64,000 bases of DNA from Flavobacterium piscinae (GTDB lineage: Bacteria; Bacteroidota; Bacteroidia; Flavobacteriales; Flavobacteriaceae): the NCBI RefSeq assembly GCF_004122145.1, contig NZ_SBKQ01000006.1:62001-126000 (forward strand), written 5' to 3'. Positions within the stretch are counted from its first letter, which is position 1. The number at the start of each line of letters is the position of its first letter. The notes beneath the pieces were generated by a model, which saw only the letters and a list, made by a program, of their open reading frames with translations, did not search any database and was not told where the DNA came from. Below are positions 8,701 to 16,264 of this stretch, piece after piece. The translations under genes and the position numbers were made by a program.

Positions 8701-8895
8701 TTAGACCTTTTCTTTTTGGGACTGTTTGACAATTTTTACAATCAACAAAAGTAAAGCTAACAATTCAAAAAACATTCCGGATATTAGAAATAAATTAGCA
8801 TTAGAATAGTGCATGATTTTGAACAATGATCCTAAAATCACTAAAACTATTCCAACTAAAAAAGAAATAATGATATAGAAAAATTTTTTAAACAT
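8701..8895 (-). CDS. Small two-helix membrane protein, GldL N-terminus-like
   Basis: 64 residues: two hydrophobic helices (FFYIIISFLVGIVLVILGSLF and NLFLISGMFFELLALLLLIVKIV) with a charged tail. The GSLFKIMHYSNANLFLISG turn is reminiscent of the N-terminal membrane hairpin of the gliding motor protein GldL. The rest of GldL is absent, so this is a stand-alone relative of unknown role. It lies 9 bases downstream of the DUF6146-like lipoprotein gene and is probably cotranscribed with it. Confidence 0.6.
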   Translation of the reverse strand: MFKKFFYIIISFLVGIVLVILGSLFKIMHYSNANLFLISGMFFELLALLLLIVKIVKQSQKEKV

Positions 8896-8904
8896 AAACG
8901 TTGA

Positions 8905-9339
8905 TTATATTCTGGCCGCAAAACCGCCCAATTGTTGTTTATAGGTTTGTTGAAAATAGACTAAATAATTAAAAAGCATGTAATTTACTTCGTAACCGTA
9001 ATCAATTCCGCGTTGGTAGTCAATTTGCATTTGATATAAATTAGGGTCAAATCGCATGGGTTGCAAAACACGATTGTTAAATTCTGTAACCCAAAATTGG
9101 TTGCGAGATTCCAGATAACTTTGCGAATAATAGTTTCTTGGCATGGCTCTGCTGGTTAACCAAATATTAAAACCAGGTTCAATGATGATAATTTCATACT
9201 CGAGTTCATCATTTGCAATCCGTACTGTATCTGAAGTTGTTGAAGCAGTTTCGTTTTTAGCAGAAAGCACAGATGATTTATTACCTGAACAGGCATAAAT
9301 AATAGTACAAAGTAATACTATGAATACTATATTTTTCAT
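8905..9339 (-). CDS. DUF6146-like lipoprotein
   Basis: 144 residues from the ATG at 9339 (MKNIVFIVLLCTIIYAC). The lipobox cysteine is followed by SGNKSS and a Ser/Thr-rich linker. The conserved part is aromatic: FNIWLTSRAMPRNYYSQSYLESRN, VTEFNNRV, and GIDYGYEVNYMLFNYLVYFQQTYKQQLGG. This matches the flavobacterial DUF6146 family of outer-membrane or periplasmic lipoproteins with no known function. The 15 bases upstream that extend the open frame are rejected because they break the signal peptide. Confidence 0.72.
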   Translation of the reverse strand: MKNIVFIVLLCTIIYACSGNKSSVLSAKNETASTTSDTVRIANDELEYEIIIIEPGFNIWLTSRAMPRNYYSQSYLESRNQFWVTEFNNRVLQPMRFDPNLYQMQIDYQRGIDYGYEVNYMLFNYLVYFQQTYKQQLGGFAARI

Positions 9340-9397
9340 ACCATAAAAGTACAAAAAAAGGTTGATTATTAAATTGAATAATCTACATTTAACAAAA

Positions 9398-9421
9398 AAA
9401 CCACTCCGAATGAAGTGGTTT
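9398..9421 (-). terminator. Terminator after the DUF937-type gene
   Basis: 8-bp inverted repeat AAACCACT and AGTGGTTT with an 8-base loop; on the minus strand it is followed by a U-tract. It lies 21 bases past the stop of the gene at 9443-10000. Confidence 0.75.
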
Positions 9422-9442
9422 TAAAAATGTAGTTTACTAATT

Positions 9443-10000
9443 TTATTTACCAAATAATTTTCCAAACAATCCACCGAGACCTCCTTTTTTAGTGGCGGCT
9501 GCCATCGCGTCTTGCATGTCTACTTTTCCATCATTATTTTGGTCTAAACCAAATTGACCACCGTACTTACTCACCATATCCATCAAGTTGGAATTCCCTG
9601 AGCCACCCGAAATTGCATTCACTAAATCGGAAACTTCAAAACCTTTTACATTGGGATCTTTAGCTTTTCCAACCAATGAACCAAGAATTTGCGGAATCAT
9701 ATTTGCTGCAACTCCATTCGCTGCCTGACTATCTAGCCCGACTTTTTGACCTAAATTACCGGAAACTTGTTCAATAAGTTGTTTTACAACCGGGTTTGAA
9801 GCAGATCCGGCATTATTGCCCTGAAAAAGACCCGCTAATTGTTCCAAATTACCATCGGAGGCCATTTTTTGTAATCCTGAAAGTAGTGAACTTTCGGTTT
9901 CTTTCATGACGTTATCGTTCAATTCATTGGGAACGGCATTATTTTTAACCACGGCATCATTTCCGAATTGTTGCACTAATTGCGTTAATTGTTCTAACAT
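9443..10000 (-). CDS. DUF937-like protein with EF-hand-type loop
   Basis: 185 residues with no signal peptide or membrane segment. Helical, Asn/Gly-rich repeats such as LEQLAGLFQGNNAG, VVKQLIEQVSGNLGQKVGLDSQAANGVAANMIPQILGSLVGK fit the DUF937 family (YidB-like). Near the C-terminus, D-Q-N-N-D-G-K-V-D-M-Q-D is a good calcium-binding EF-hand loop, followed by a Gly-Lys-rich tail (KKGGLGGLFGKLFGK). No enzymatic role is known. It is a single gene with its own terminator. Confidence 0.78.
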   Translation of the reverse strand: MLEQLTQLVQQFGNDAVVKNNAVPNELNDNVMKETESSLLSGLQKMASDGNLEQLAGLFQGNNAGSASNPVVKQLIEQVSGNLGQKVGLDSQAANGVAANMIPQILGSLVGKAKDPNVKGFEVSDLVNAISGGSGNSNLMDMVSKYGGQFGLDQNNDGKVDMQDAMAAATKKGGLGGLFGKLFGK

Positions 10001-10067
10001 AGTATTGGCTTTTAAAGTTATTGTTACGAAGTTAAATAATATTCTACTAATTTAACGAAAACAACAA

Positions 10068-11027
10068 TTATTTTTCTGTTTTTAATAAACTGATAATTTG
10101 TTCAGCCAATTCTGTTCCAATTCGATCTTGTGCTTCTAAAGTTGCGGCTCCAATATGTGGTGTCAACGAAATGTTTGGATGCATTAATAATTTGATTTCA
10201 GGTGTTGGTTCATTCTCAAAAACATCTAAACCGGCAAACAATACTTTTCCTTCGTCTAACGCTTCCACTAAAGCAACTTCATCAATCACACCGCCACGTG
10301 CGGCATTTATAATTCCAACATTGTCTTTCATTATATTTAATTCATCGCGACCAATTACGTAGCCATCTTGTGCCGGTACATGTAAAGTTACAAAGTCAGA
10401 ATGTTTTAATAAATCTTCCATCGGTTCAGTAACAATGTCGACATTTATGAATTGACCGTTATAAAAATCTACACGAATTACAGCTTCGCCAACATATTTA
10501 TCAGAAGCAATTACTTTCATTCCTAAACCAAGAGCCATTTTGGCAACCGCTTGACCAATTCGACCAAAACCGATAATTCCAAGCGTTTTTCCACGTAATT
10601 CGATACCATTAGCATAGGCCTTTTTTAAACCTTCAAAATTAGTATCGCCTTCCAAAGGCATATTTCTGTTAGCATCATATAAAAAACGAACTCCTGAAAA
10701 CAAATGTGCAAAAACCAATTCGGCTACCGATTCTGAGGAAGATGCCGGCGTATTTATAACGTGAATTCCTTTTTCACGAGCATAAGCCACGTCGATGTTA
10801 TCCATTCCCACACCACCTCGACCGATGATTTTTAAATTGGGACAATTATCGATGATATCTTTTCTAACTTTGGTAGCACTTCGAACTAAAATCACACTAA
10901 CCTGATTGGTGTTAATAAAATTGGCTACTTGTTCTTGGGCTACTTTGGTGGTAATGACTTCAAATCCGCCTTTTTCTAAGGCTTTGATTCCGCTTGGAGA
11001 AATTCCATCGTTGGCTAGTACTTTCAT
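10068..11027 (-). CDS. serA: D-3-phosphoglycerate dehydrogenase
   Basis: 319 residues. Oxidises 3-phosphoglycerate to 3-phosphohydroxypyruvate with NAD, the first step of serine synthesis. The Rossmann motif is LGIIGFGRIGQAVAKMA. The catalytic Arg, Glu and His regions are visible in AARGGVIDE, LDVFENEP and LTPHIGAATLEAQ. It is the short type without the C-terminal ACT domain, so feedback control by serine through ACT is not expected. It lies downstream of serC on the same strand, separated by 99 bases that hold a tandem octamer repeat. The substrate is inferred from the pairing with serC. Confidence 0.92.
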   Translation of the reverse strand: MKVLANDGISPSGIKALEKGGFEVITTKVAQEQVANFINTNQVSVILVRSATKVRKDIIDNCPNLKIIGRGGVGMDNIDVAYAREKGIHVINTPASSSESVAELVFAHLFSGVRFLYDANRNMPLEGDTNFEGLKKAYANGIELRGKTLGIIGFGRIGQAVAKMALGLGMKVIASDKYVGEAVIRVDFYNGQFINVDIVTEPMEDLLKHSDFVTLHVPAQDGYVIGRDELNIMKDNVGIINAARGGVIDEVALVEALDEGKVLFAGLDVFENEPTPEIKLLMHPNISLTPHIGAATLEAQDRIGTELAEQIISLLKTEK

Positions 11028-11035
11028 TTTTTTTT

Positions 11036-11075
11036 AGGTTCTAAGGTTCTGAGGTTCTAGGGCACTAGGGCACAA
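11036..11075. repeat. Five tandem octamers between serC and serA
   Basis: Five consecutive 8-base units read AGGTTCTA, AGGTTCTG, AGGTTCTA, GGGCACTA and GGGCACAA. The array sits 9 bases before the serA start codon (minus strand), inside its leader. Confidence 0.8.
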
Positions 11076-11126
11076 AGTTGCTGAGAACTTATGTTTATAA
11101 TTTTATTTTTTTCTAGTCTCTATTTT

Positions 11127-12197
11127 CTAACTTCTTGCTTCCAATTCTTTCATCACATTAACCAATACCTGTACACTTTCCAATGGCATGGCATTGTACA
11201 TCGAAGCTCTGTAACCGCCAACCGAACGATGACCGGGTAATCCGGAAATTCCGGCATCTTTCCAAAGTTTATCAAAAGTAGGAGCAAGGGCTTCATCATT
11301 CAATAAAAAAGTAGCATTCATATTACTTCTGAATTCTGCAACTGCTGTCCCTTTAAACAATGGATTTCGATCGATTTCAGTATATAATAAATTCGCTTTC
11401 GCTTCATTTACTTTTTCAATGGCGGCAATTCCTCCTAAATTTTTCAACCATTGTAAGGTTAAAAGTGAGGCATAAACCGGAAAAACGGCCGGTGTGTTAT
11501 ACATACTTTCTTTTTCAATATGTTGTACGTAATCTAACATATTTGGAATAGTTCGACCTGATTTTCCTAAAATTTCCTCTTTTACAACTACTAAAGTTGT
11601 TCCGGCTGGTCCCATATTTTTTTGAGCTCCGGCATAAATTAAGTCAAATTTTGAAAAATCTAAACTACGTGAGAAAATATCGGAACTCATATCACAAACC
11701 ATAGGAATTTCAAGATTCGGAAATTCTTTCATTTGAGTTCCAAAAATGGTGTTATTAGATGTACAGTGAAAATAATCAGCATCCGATGGAACGGTATATC
11801 CTGTTGGAATATGGTTATAATTTTCAGCTTTTGAAGAAGCAACAACCACCGTTTCACCAAAATGTTTGGCTTCCTTGATGGCAGAATTTGCCCATGTTCC
11901 GGTGTCGAGATAAGCTGCTTTTCCGTTCACTTTCATTAAGTTATAAGGAACCATCAAAAATTCTAAACTTGCTCCGCCATGCAAAAATAAAGCATGAAAA
12001 CCTTTTCCTTGTAAACCTAAAAGTTCCAAAGCTAAAGCTCTTGCTTCATCCATTACAGCAACAAAATCTTTGCTACGATGCGAAATTTCTAATATCGATA
12101 ATCCGGAATCATTAAAATTTAAAATGGCTTGAGCCGATTTTTCAAATACTTCTTGAGGTAAAATGCAAGGACCTGCACTATAGTTATGTTTTTTCAT
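11127..12197 (-). CDS. serC: Phosphoserine aminotransferase
   Basis: 356 residues. A PLP enzyme that transaminates 3-phosphohydroxypyruvate to phosphoserine; it can also act in pyridoxal phosphate synthesis. It opens with MKKHNYSAGPCILP. The PLP lysine is in YAGAQKNMGPAGTT. LFLHGGASLEF and the C-terminal ISGLPGHRSVGGYRASMYNAMPLESV are diagnostic. The order serC then serA fits a serine operon. A separate phosphoserine phosphatase is not in the window. Confidence 0.96.
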   Translation of the reverse strand: MKKHNYSAGPCILPQEVFEKSAQAILNFNDSGLSILEISHRSKDFVAVMDEARALALELLGLQGKGFHALFLHGGASLEFLMVPYNLMKVNGKAAYLDTGTWANSAIKEAKHFGETVVVASSKAENYNHIPTGYTVPSDADYFHCTSNNTIFGTQMKEFPNLEIPMVCDMSSDIFSRSLDFSKFDLIYAGAQKNMGPAGTTLVVVKEEILGKSGRTIPNMLDYVQHIEKESMYNTPAVFPVYASLLTLQWLKNLGGIAAIEKVNEAKANLLYTEIDRNPLFKGTAVAEFRSNMNATFLLNDEALAPTFDKLWKDAGISGLPGHRSVGGYRASMYNAMPLESVQVLVNVMKELEARS

Positions 12198-12319
12198 TAT
12201 GGAAAGTAGATTTCAAAAAATTGATTTGCAAATTTCTGAAATTCACATCAAAAACACCGCTAGTAAAGTGTAGTTTTTATTATTGGTTATTAACAAAAAC
12301 GTTGTAGTTAAAAAGAAAT

Positions 12320-13378
12320 CTAAATCGAAATTAAAAATTCCAATGTATCTACATTATCAGCATAATCCCAAAGTTGTGGTTTTTGTGTTTGTCCGAATGC
12401 AATACTATTTTCGATTAAATCATTGGAGACAATGCATTGAATTTGATCTTTATTATTTTCTAAACGAACTTTCAATTCCGATAACGATTCATAAAATTCA
12501 TAAAAAACAGAAGAAATGGGAGAGGAGTAGCTCGAATCTTCTTTTAAAGTCAGAAATCCATTATCCAATAATTTAAAATTACTCATCAAAAAAACAGCTT
12601 TGTTGTAATCGTAATTATTGGCATATTTCTCATAATGAATCACTTCTTGGTATTCAAAAATAGCTTGAAAAAAAGCATCAAAACGATATCCTTTTGGGAC
12701 AAACAGTTTGGAAACATTTCGACATCCTAAACCAAAATAGCGGAAGATATCTTCGCCTAAATTGACCAAATCTTCATGCGTTTCAACTCCATTCAATATA
12801 GCCACAGAATTTCTGTTTTTCCGAATAATGGAAGGTTTATCTTTAAAATAATATTCAAAATACCGGGCCGTATTGTTACTTCCGGTAGCGATAACGGCAT
12901 CAAAACCTTCTAATTTATCTTCTGTAAACGAAATAAAGTCGTTTAAGTCTTCTTCAACACTTGTTAAATAATTGGCTAGAAATTTAATCAAATGTTGGTC
13001 GTTCGAAGAAGTCTTTACCAACACTTTATGTCCGGAAATCAACACACATAAAAAATCGTGAAAGCCCACTAGTGGGATGTTTCCGGCTAAAATCAATCCC
13101 ACTCTTTTGGGTTGCACGTTGGAAAAATCATAGTTGGACAACCATTTGGTTAAATTTTCTTCCGTTAAAGCTTCTGCCCACGATTGAACGGCAAAATAGA
13201 CTTGTTCTTTCGTAAACCAACCATTATGTGATTGCGATAAAGCTAATAATTCCTCAAAAGAAGTATAAAAACGATCATTCAAAAGTACAGTCTCTTGCGG
13301 TTGATTTTTGTTTAAGGAAAATTGAGCTAAAAATTTTCCCAATTCCACAAAAGCGGTAAATTTTGATTTTTGTAACAT
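12320..13378 (-). CDS. Acyl-CoA reductase, LuxC family
   Basis: 352 residues related to the LuxC/acyl-CoA reductase family (PF05893), which reduces acyl-CoA or acyl thioesters to aldehydes with NAD(P)H through a cysteine intermediate. The likely nucleophile is in FGLGCRNVSKLFVPKGY, matching the LuxC active-site context. VGLILAGNIPLVGFHDFLCVLISGHKVLVKTSSND is the nucleotide-binding region. It is shorter than bioluminescence LuxC (about 480 residues), and no luciferase genes are present, so a lipid or aldehyde role is more likely. It is divergent from a ferredoxin with back-to-back promoters, a pairing I associate with Flavobacteriaceae. Confidence 0.8.
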   Translation of the reverse strand: MLQKSKFTAFVELGKFLAQFSLNKNQPQETVLLNDRFYTSFEELLALSQSHNGWFTKEQVYFAVQSWAEALTEENLTKWLSNYDFSNVQPKRVGLILAGNIPLVGFHDFLCVLISGHKVLVKTSSNDQHLIKFLANYLTSVEEDLNDFISFTEDKLEGFDAVIATGSNNTARYFEYYFKDKPSIIRKNRNSVAILNGVETHEDLVNLGEDIFRYFGLGCRNVSKLFVPKGYRFDAFFQAIFEYQEVIHYEKYANNYDYNKAVFLMSNFKLLDNGFLTLKEDSSYSSPISSVFYEFYESLSELKVRLENNKDQIQCIVSNDLIENSIAFGQTQKPQLWDYADNVDTLEFLISI

Positions 13379-13385
13379 TTGATAC

Positions 13386-13416
13386 TTGTTTATAAGTAGT
13401 TAAGATTGTAATTTTG
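13386..13416 (+). promoter_or_regulatory. Promoter for the ferredoxin gene
   Basis: TTG at 13386-13388, a 20-base spacer, then TAATTTTG at 13409-13416 (consensus TAnnTTTG). It drives a roughly 100-base leader that ends in the octamer array before the ferredoxin ATG. Confidence 0.6.
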
Positions 13417-13418
13417 CA

Positions 13419-13426
13419 CAAAAATA
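13419..13426 (-). promoter_or_regulatory. Putative -7 box for the acyl-CoA reductase gene
   Basis: The minus strand reads TATTTTTG, two bases from the opposite-strand ferredoxin -7 box. Candidate -33 TTGs lie 16 or 23 bases away, neither ideal. Confidence 0.42.
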
Positions 13427-13487
13427 AGCAATTGATTTTTGGCAACAGCCAATAGTTGAAAGTTTAAAATGATTTTAAATATCTCCT

Positions 13488-13519
13488 TTAAACTTTTAAA
13501 CACTTAAACTTTTAAACAT
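13488..13519. repeat. Four tandem octamers before the ferredoxin gene
   Basis: Units TTAAACTT, TTAAACAC, TTAAACTT and TTAAACAT follow one another and end six bases before the ATG at 13526, so they occupy the ribosome-binding part of the leader. Confidence 0.8.
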
Positions 13520-13525
13520 TAAAAA

Positions 13526-13876
13526 ATGGCAATCATTATAACTGACGAATGTATTAACTGCGGGGCTTGCGAACCCGAGTGTCCGAATACGGCAATTTAT
13601 GAAGGAGCCGACGATTGGCGATACAAAGACGGAACAAAACTTCGAGGTAAGGTGATTTTACCCGATGGAACTGAAGTTGATTCAGAAGCCGCACAAACAC
13701 CAATTTCTGATGATATTTATTATATTGTACCCGGAAAATGTACTGAGTGTAAAGGATTTCATGAAGAACCACAATGTGCTGCCGTTTGTCCGGTAGATTG
13801 TTGCGTACCGGATGATAATCATGTGGAAAGCGAAGAGACACTTTTGAATAGGCAGGCTTTTTTACATAACGAATAA
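13526..13876 (+). CDS. 4Fe-4S ferredoxin
   Basis: 116 residues. Cluster motif one is C9-I-N-C12-G-A-C15-E-P-E-C19-P. Cluster motif two has CTEC, then after a short insert [10 protein letters not shown]. This is the bacterial 2[4Fe-4S] ferredoxin pattern with an insert ([25 protein letters not shown]), as in Allochromatium-type or YfhL-like ferredoxins. The residues between the motifs are an acidic loop of about 45. It is a soluble cytoplasmic electron carrier. Its partner is unknown, and the divergent acyl-CoA reductase is only a neighbour. A terminator follows the stop by five bases. Confidence 0.93.
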   Translation: MAIIITDECINCGACEPECPNTAIYEGADDWRYKDGTKLRGKVILPDGTEVDSEAAQTPISDDIYYIVPGKCTECKGFHEEPQCAAVCPVDCCVPDDNHVESEETLLNRQAFLHNE

Positions 13877-13881
13877 AAATT

Positions 13882-13902
13882 AATCCCTTTTGGGATTTTT
13901 TT
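13882..13902 (+). terminator. Terminator after ferredoxin, abutting the next start codon
   Basis: AATCCC, loop TTTT, GGGATT, then a T-run that ends at the base before the ATG at 13903. The stem is short (6 bp) but the U-tract is good. Confidence 0.65.
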
Positions 13903-14928
13903 ATGAAGAATTTATTCTTACAGATTTTTATTTTTTCAATGATAACGCCGTTATTGGCACAGACAATTAACGGAAAAATTGTTGATGAAAATAATTCACC
14001 TCTCTATGGTGTATCAGTTTATTTTGATGGTACAACTATCGGAACCACAACAGATAATGATGGTTTATTTGAATTAAAACTACAATCTGTACCGAATGCA
14101 ACTTTAGTGATTAGTTATATTGGTTATGAATCGATTTATTTGAATACTGTTCAATCGCCAATTGAAATAAAGCTAAAACCTAGTTCCATTGTTTTAAAAG
14201 AGGTAATTTTAGAACCCATCCCATTTTCCAGAAAAGAAATGTTGGCTGTTTTTAGAGAACAGTTTCTGGGAAGAACCAAAGGTGGAAAAAATTGTGTGAT
14301 TTTAAATGAAAATGCCATTCAGTTTTCGTATGAATCAAAAAATTTCAAATTAGCTGCTTTTTCAGATGAAAAAATAACCATTAGAAATAATTATTTAGGT
14401 TATAACATCGAAGTTGATTTAGTGGATTTTTATGTTTTGTATAACAAACGAACCCTTTCTAATGACTATTTGCGTGGAAGTTATTTTGCGGTCACTTCTT
14501 TTTTTAGAGAAATCGAAGAAATTAACAAATCATATGATAAAAATAGAGTTGCTTCTTATTTAGGCTCTTTCAAACACTTTTTTAAAAATTTGATCGAAAA
14601 TAAATGGGGAAAGAAAGAATTCATTCTTTTTGATGGAAATTTTGCTACCGATGCCAATTTGCATTTTGAAATTTCAGATGTCAATAACATGAAGTTGATT
14701 AAAGTGAAACCAAAGGCAATCACAACAAATATAGAAACAAAATCTAAGTTTTTCAGAAGTTTTAATGTGTTGTATAACAATAAAGAACAATCCAAAATCA
14801 TCTTTAAAACTTCCGAATTCTATGTTGATGCATTTGGAAATCACACCCATATTGATCAAATAGATTTTTCAGGTGAAATTTCAAAAAAGCGATTTGGAGA
14901 CATGTTACCTTTGGATTTTGAACCTTGA
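13903..14928 (+). CDS. Exported CarboxypepD_reg-like domain protein
   Basis: 341 residues. A signal peptide (MKNLFLQIFIFSMITPLLAQ) precedes a carboxypeptidase D regulatory-like beta-sandwich at about 21-105: INGKIVDENNSPLYGVSVYFDGTTIGTTTDNDGLFEL, VISYIGYESI. The remainder (from EVILEPIPFSRKEMLAVFREQFLG) is a domain seen in many Bacteroidota proteins that begin like TonB-dependent receptors but lack plug and barrel. It probably acts in the periplasm or at the outer membrane; its function is unknown. The start codon touches the U-tract of the ferredoxin terminator, so its own promoter, or read-through, is needed. Confidence 0.82.
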   Translation: MKNLFLQIFIFSMITPLLAQTINGKIVDENNSPLYGVSVYFDGTTIGTTTDNDGLFELKLQSVPNATLVISYIGYESIYLNTVQSPIEIKLKPSSIVLKEVILEPIPFSRKEMLAVFREQFLGRTKGGKNCVILNENAIQFSYESKNFKLAAFSDEKITIRNNYLGYNIEVDLVDFYVLYNKRTLSNDYLRGSYFAVTSFFREIEEINKSYDKNRVASYLGSFKHFFKNLIENKWGKKEFILFDGNFATDANLHFEISDVNNMKLIKVKPKAITTNIETKSKFFRSFNVLYNNKEQSKIIFKTSEFYVDAFGNHTHIDQIDFSGEISKKRFGDMLPLDFEP

Positions 14929-15005
14929 TTCTTATGGTTTAAGTTTAATAAAAAAATGTTCTAAACCTGTTAGCTCTAATTTTTTAATCTTTCAATATTA
15001 TAAAC

Positions 15006-15013
15006 TATATTTG
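15006..15013 (+). promoter_or_regulatory. Putative -7 box for ychF
   Basis: TATATTTG fits TAnnTTTG, about 44 bases before the ychF ATG. The -33 element is not a clear TTG. Confidence 0.42.
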
Positions 15014-15056
15014 CACCCGTTTAAAAACGATTACCCTTTAACCCATTACCTAAAAG

Positions 15057-16151
15057 ATGAAAGCAGGAATTGTAGGATTACCTAATGTTGGAAAATCAAC
15101 CCTTTTTAATTGTTTGTCAAATGCAAAAGCCCAGAGTGCCAACTTTCCGTTTTGCACGATTGAACCCAATATTGGTGTGGTAAACGTTCCTGATCCGCGA
15201 ATTGCTCGATTGGAGGAATTGGTCAAACCGGAACGTGTTCAAATGGCAACAGTTGATATTGTGGACATTGCCGGATTGGTAAAAGGAGCCAGCAAAGGCG
15301 AAGGTTTAGGAAATCAGTTTTTAGGCAATATCAGAGAATGTAATGCCATTATTCACGTCTTGCGATGTTTCGACAATGATAATATTGTGCATGTGGATGG
15401 AAATGTAAACCCAATTCGCGACAAAGAAACGATCGATATCGAATTGCAATTAAAAGATTTAGAAACCGTTGAAAAAAGGTTAGAAAAAGTAAATCGTGCT
15501 GCCAAAACCGGCAACAAAGAGGCCCAAGTGGAACAAGCCTTATTGAATCGAATTAAAGACGCTTTGTTGCAAGCCAAATCGGCTCGTACAGTTATTCCTC
15601 AAAACCAAGATGAAGAAGAATTGTTTGAAAGTTTTCAACTTATTACAGCTAAACCTGTTTTGTATGTATGTAATGTAGACGAAGCTTCAGCCGTAAACGG
15701 AAATAAATATGTAGACCAAGTTCGCGAATTAGTAAAAGATGAACAAGCCGAAGTCATCGTACTTTCAGTAGGAGCAGAGGCGGATATTACCGAATTAGAA
15801 AGCTATGAAGAACGCCAAATGTTTTTGCAGGATATGGGCTTAACCGAGCCGGGTTCTGCCGTTTTAATTCGTGCCGCTTATAAATTATTAAACTTGCAAA
15901 CGTATTTCACTGCCGGTGTAAAAGAAGTGCGTGCTTGGACCATCAACATTGGTGATACCGCACCAAAAGCAGCGGGAGTTATTCATACCGATTTTGAAAA
16001 AGGCTTCATTCGTGCAGAAGTAATTGCGTTTGAAGATTATTCCAATTACGGTTCAGAAGCCAAGGTAAAAGAAGCCGGAAAACTTCGTGTAGAAGGAAAA
16101 GAATATATAGTAAAAGATGGCGATGTAATGCATTTCCGTTTTAATGTATAA
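15057..16151 (+). CDS. ychF: Redox-regulated ATPase of the Obg/OLA1 family
   Basis: 364 residues. A P-loop NTPase of the TRAFAC class that binds ribosomes and prefers ATP over GTP. G1 is GLPNVGKST near the N-terminus, followed by NFPFCTIEPNIGVV, G3 DIAGLVKGASKGEGLGNQFL, a helical coiled domain and the C-terminal TGS-like domain (LQTYFTAGVKEVRAWTINIGDTAPKAAGVIHTDFEKGFIRAEV). The FNV end matches the usual length. YchF affects oxidative stress responses and leaderless mRNA translation in other bacteria. It is monocistronic, with a terminator 30 bases past the stop. Confidence 0.97.
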   Translation: MKAGIVGLPNVGKSTLFNCLSNAKAQSANFPFCTIEPNIGVVNVPDPRIARLEELVKPERVQMATVDIVDIAGLVKGASKGEGLGNQFLGNIRECNAIIHVLRCFDNDNIVHVDGNVNPIRDKETIDIELQLKDLETVEKRLEKVNRAAKTGNKEAQVEQALLNRIKDALLQAKSARTVIPQNQDEEELFESFQLITAKPVLYVCNVDEASAVNGNKYVDQVRELVKDEQAEVIVLSVGAEADITELESYEERQMFLQDMGLTEPGSAVLIRAAYKLLNLQTYFTAGVKEVRAWTINIGDTAPKAAGVIHTDFEKGFIRAEVIAFEDYSNYGSEAKVKEAGKLRVEGKEYIVKDGDVMHFRFNV

Positions 16152-16180
16152 TAATAAAAAATAAACAATCAAACGAATAG

Positions 16181-16207
16181 CCTGTAAAGAATTTTACAGG
16201 TTTTTTT
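16181..16207 (+). terminator. Terminator after ychF
   Basis: Perfect 8-bp stem CCTGTAAA and TTTACAGG, four-base loop GAAT, followed by TTTTTTT. Confidence 0.88.
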
Positions 16208-16264
16208 GTTTTTATTAATTTTTTTTTTTCATTAATTTATATCCCCTAAATTTATGTTGCAACT

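Noticed and set aside
11036..11075. Tandem octamers as a CRISPR array
   Set aside because: Units are 8 bases with no spacers, and no cas genes occur in the window.
12283..12576. 97-residue plus-strand frame
   Set aside because: It lies antisense to the acyl-CoA reductase and its composition is unlike a folded protein.
12320..13378. LuxC as evidence of bioluminescence
   Set aside because: No luxA, luxB, luxD or luxE genes are nearby, and the protein is over 100 residues shorter than bioluminescence LuxC.
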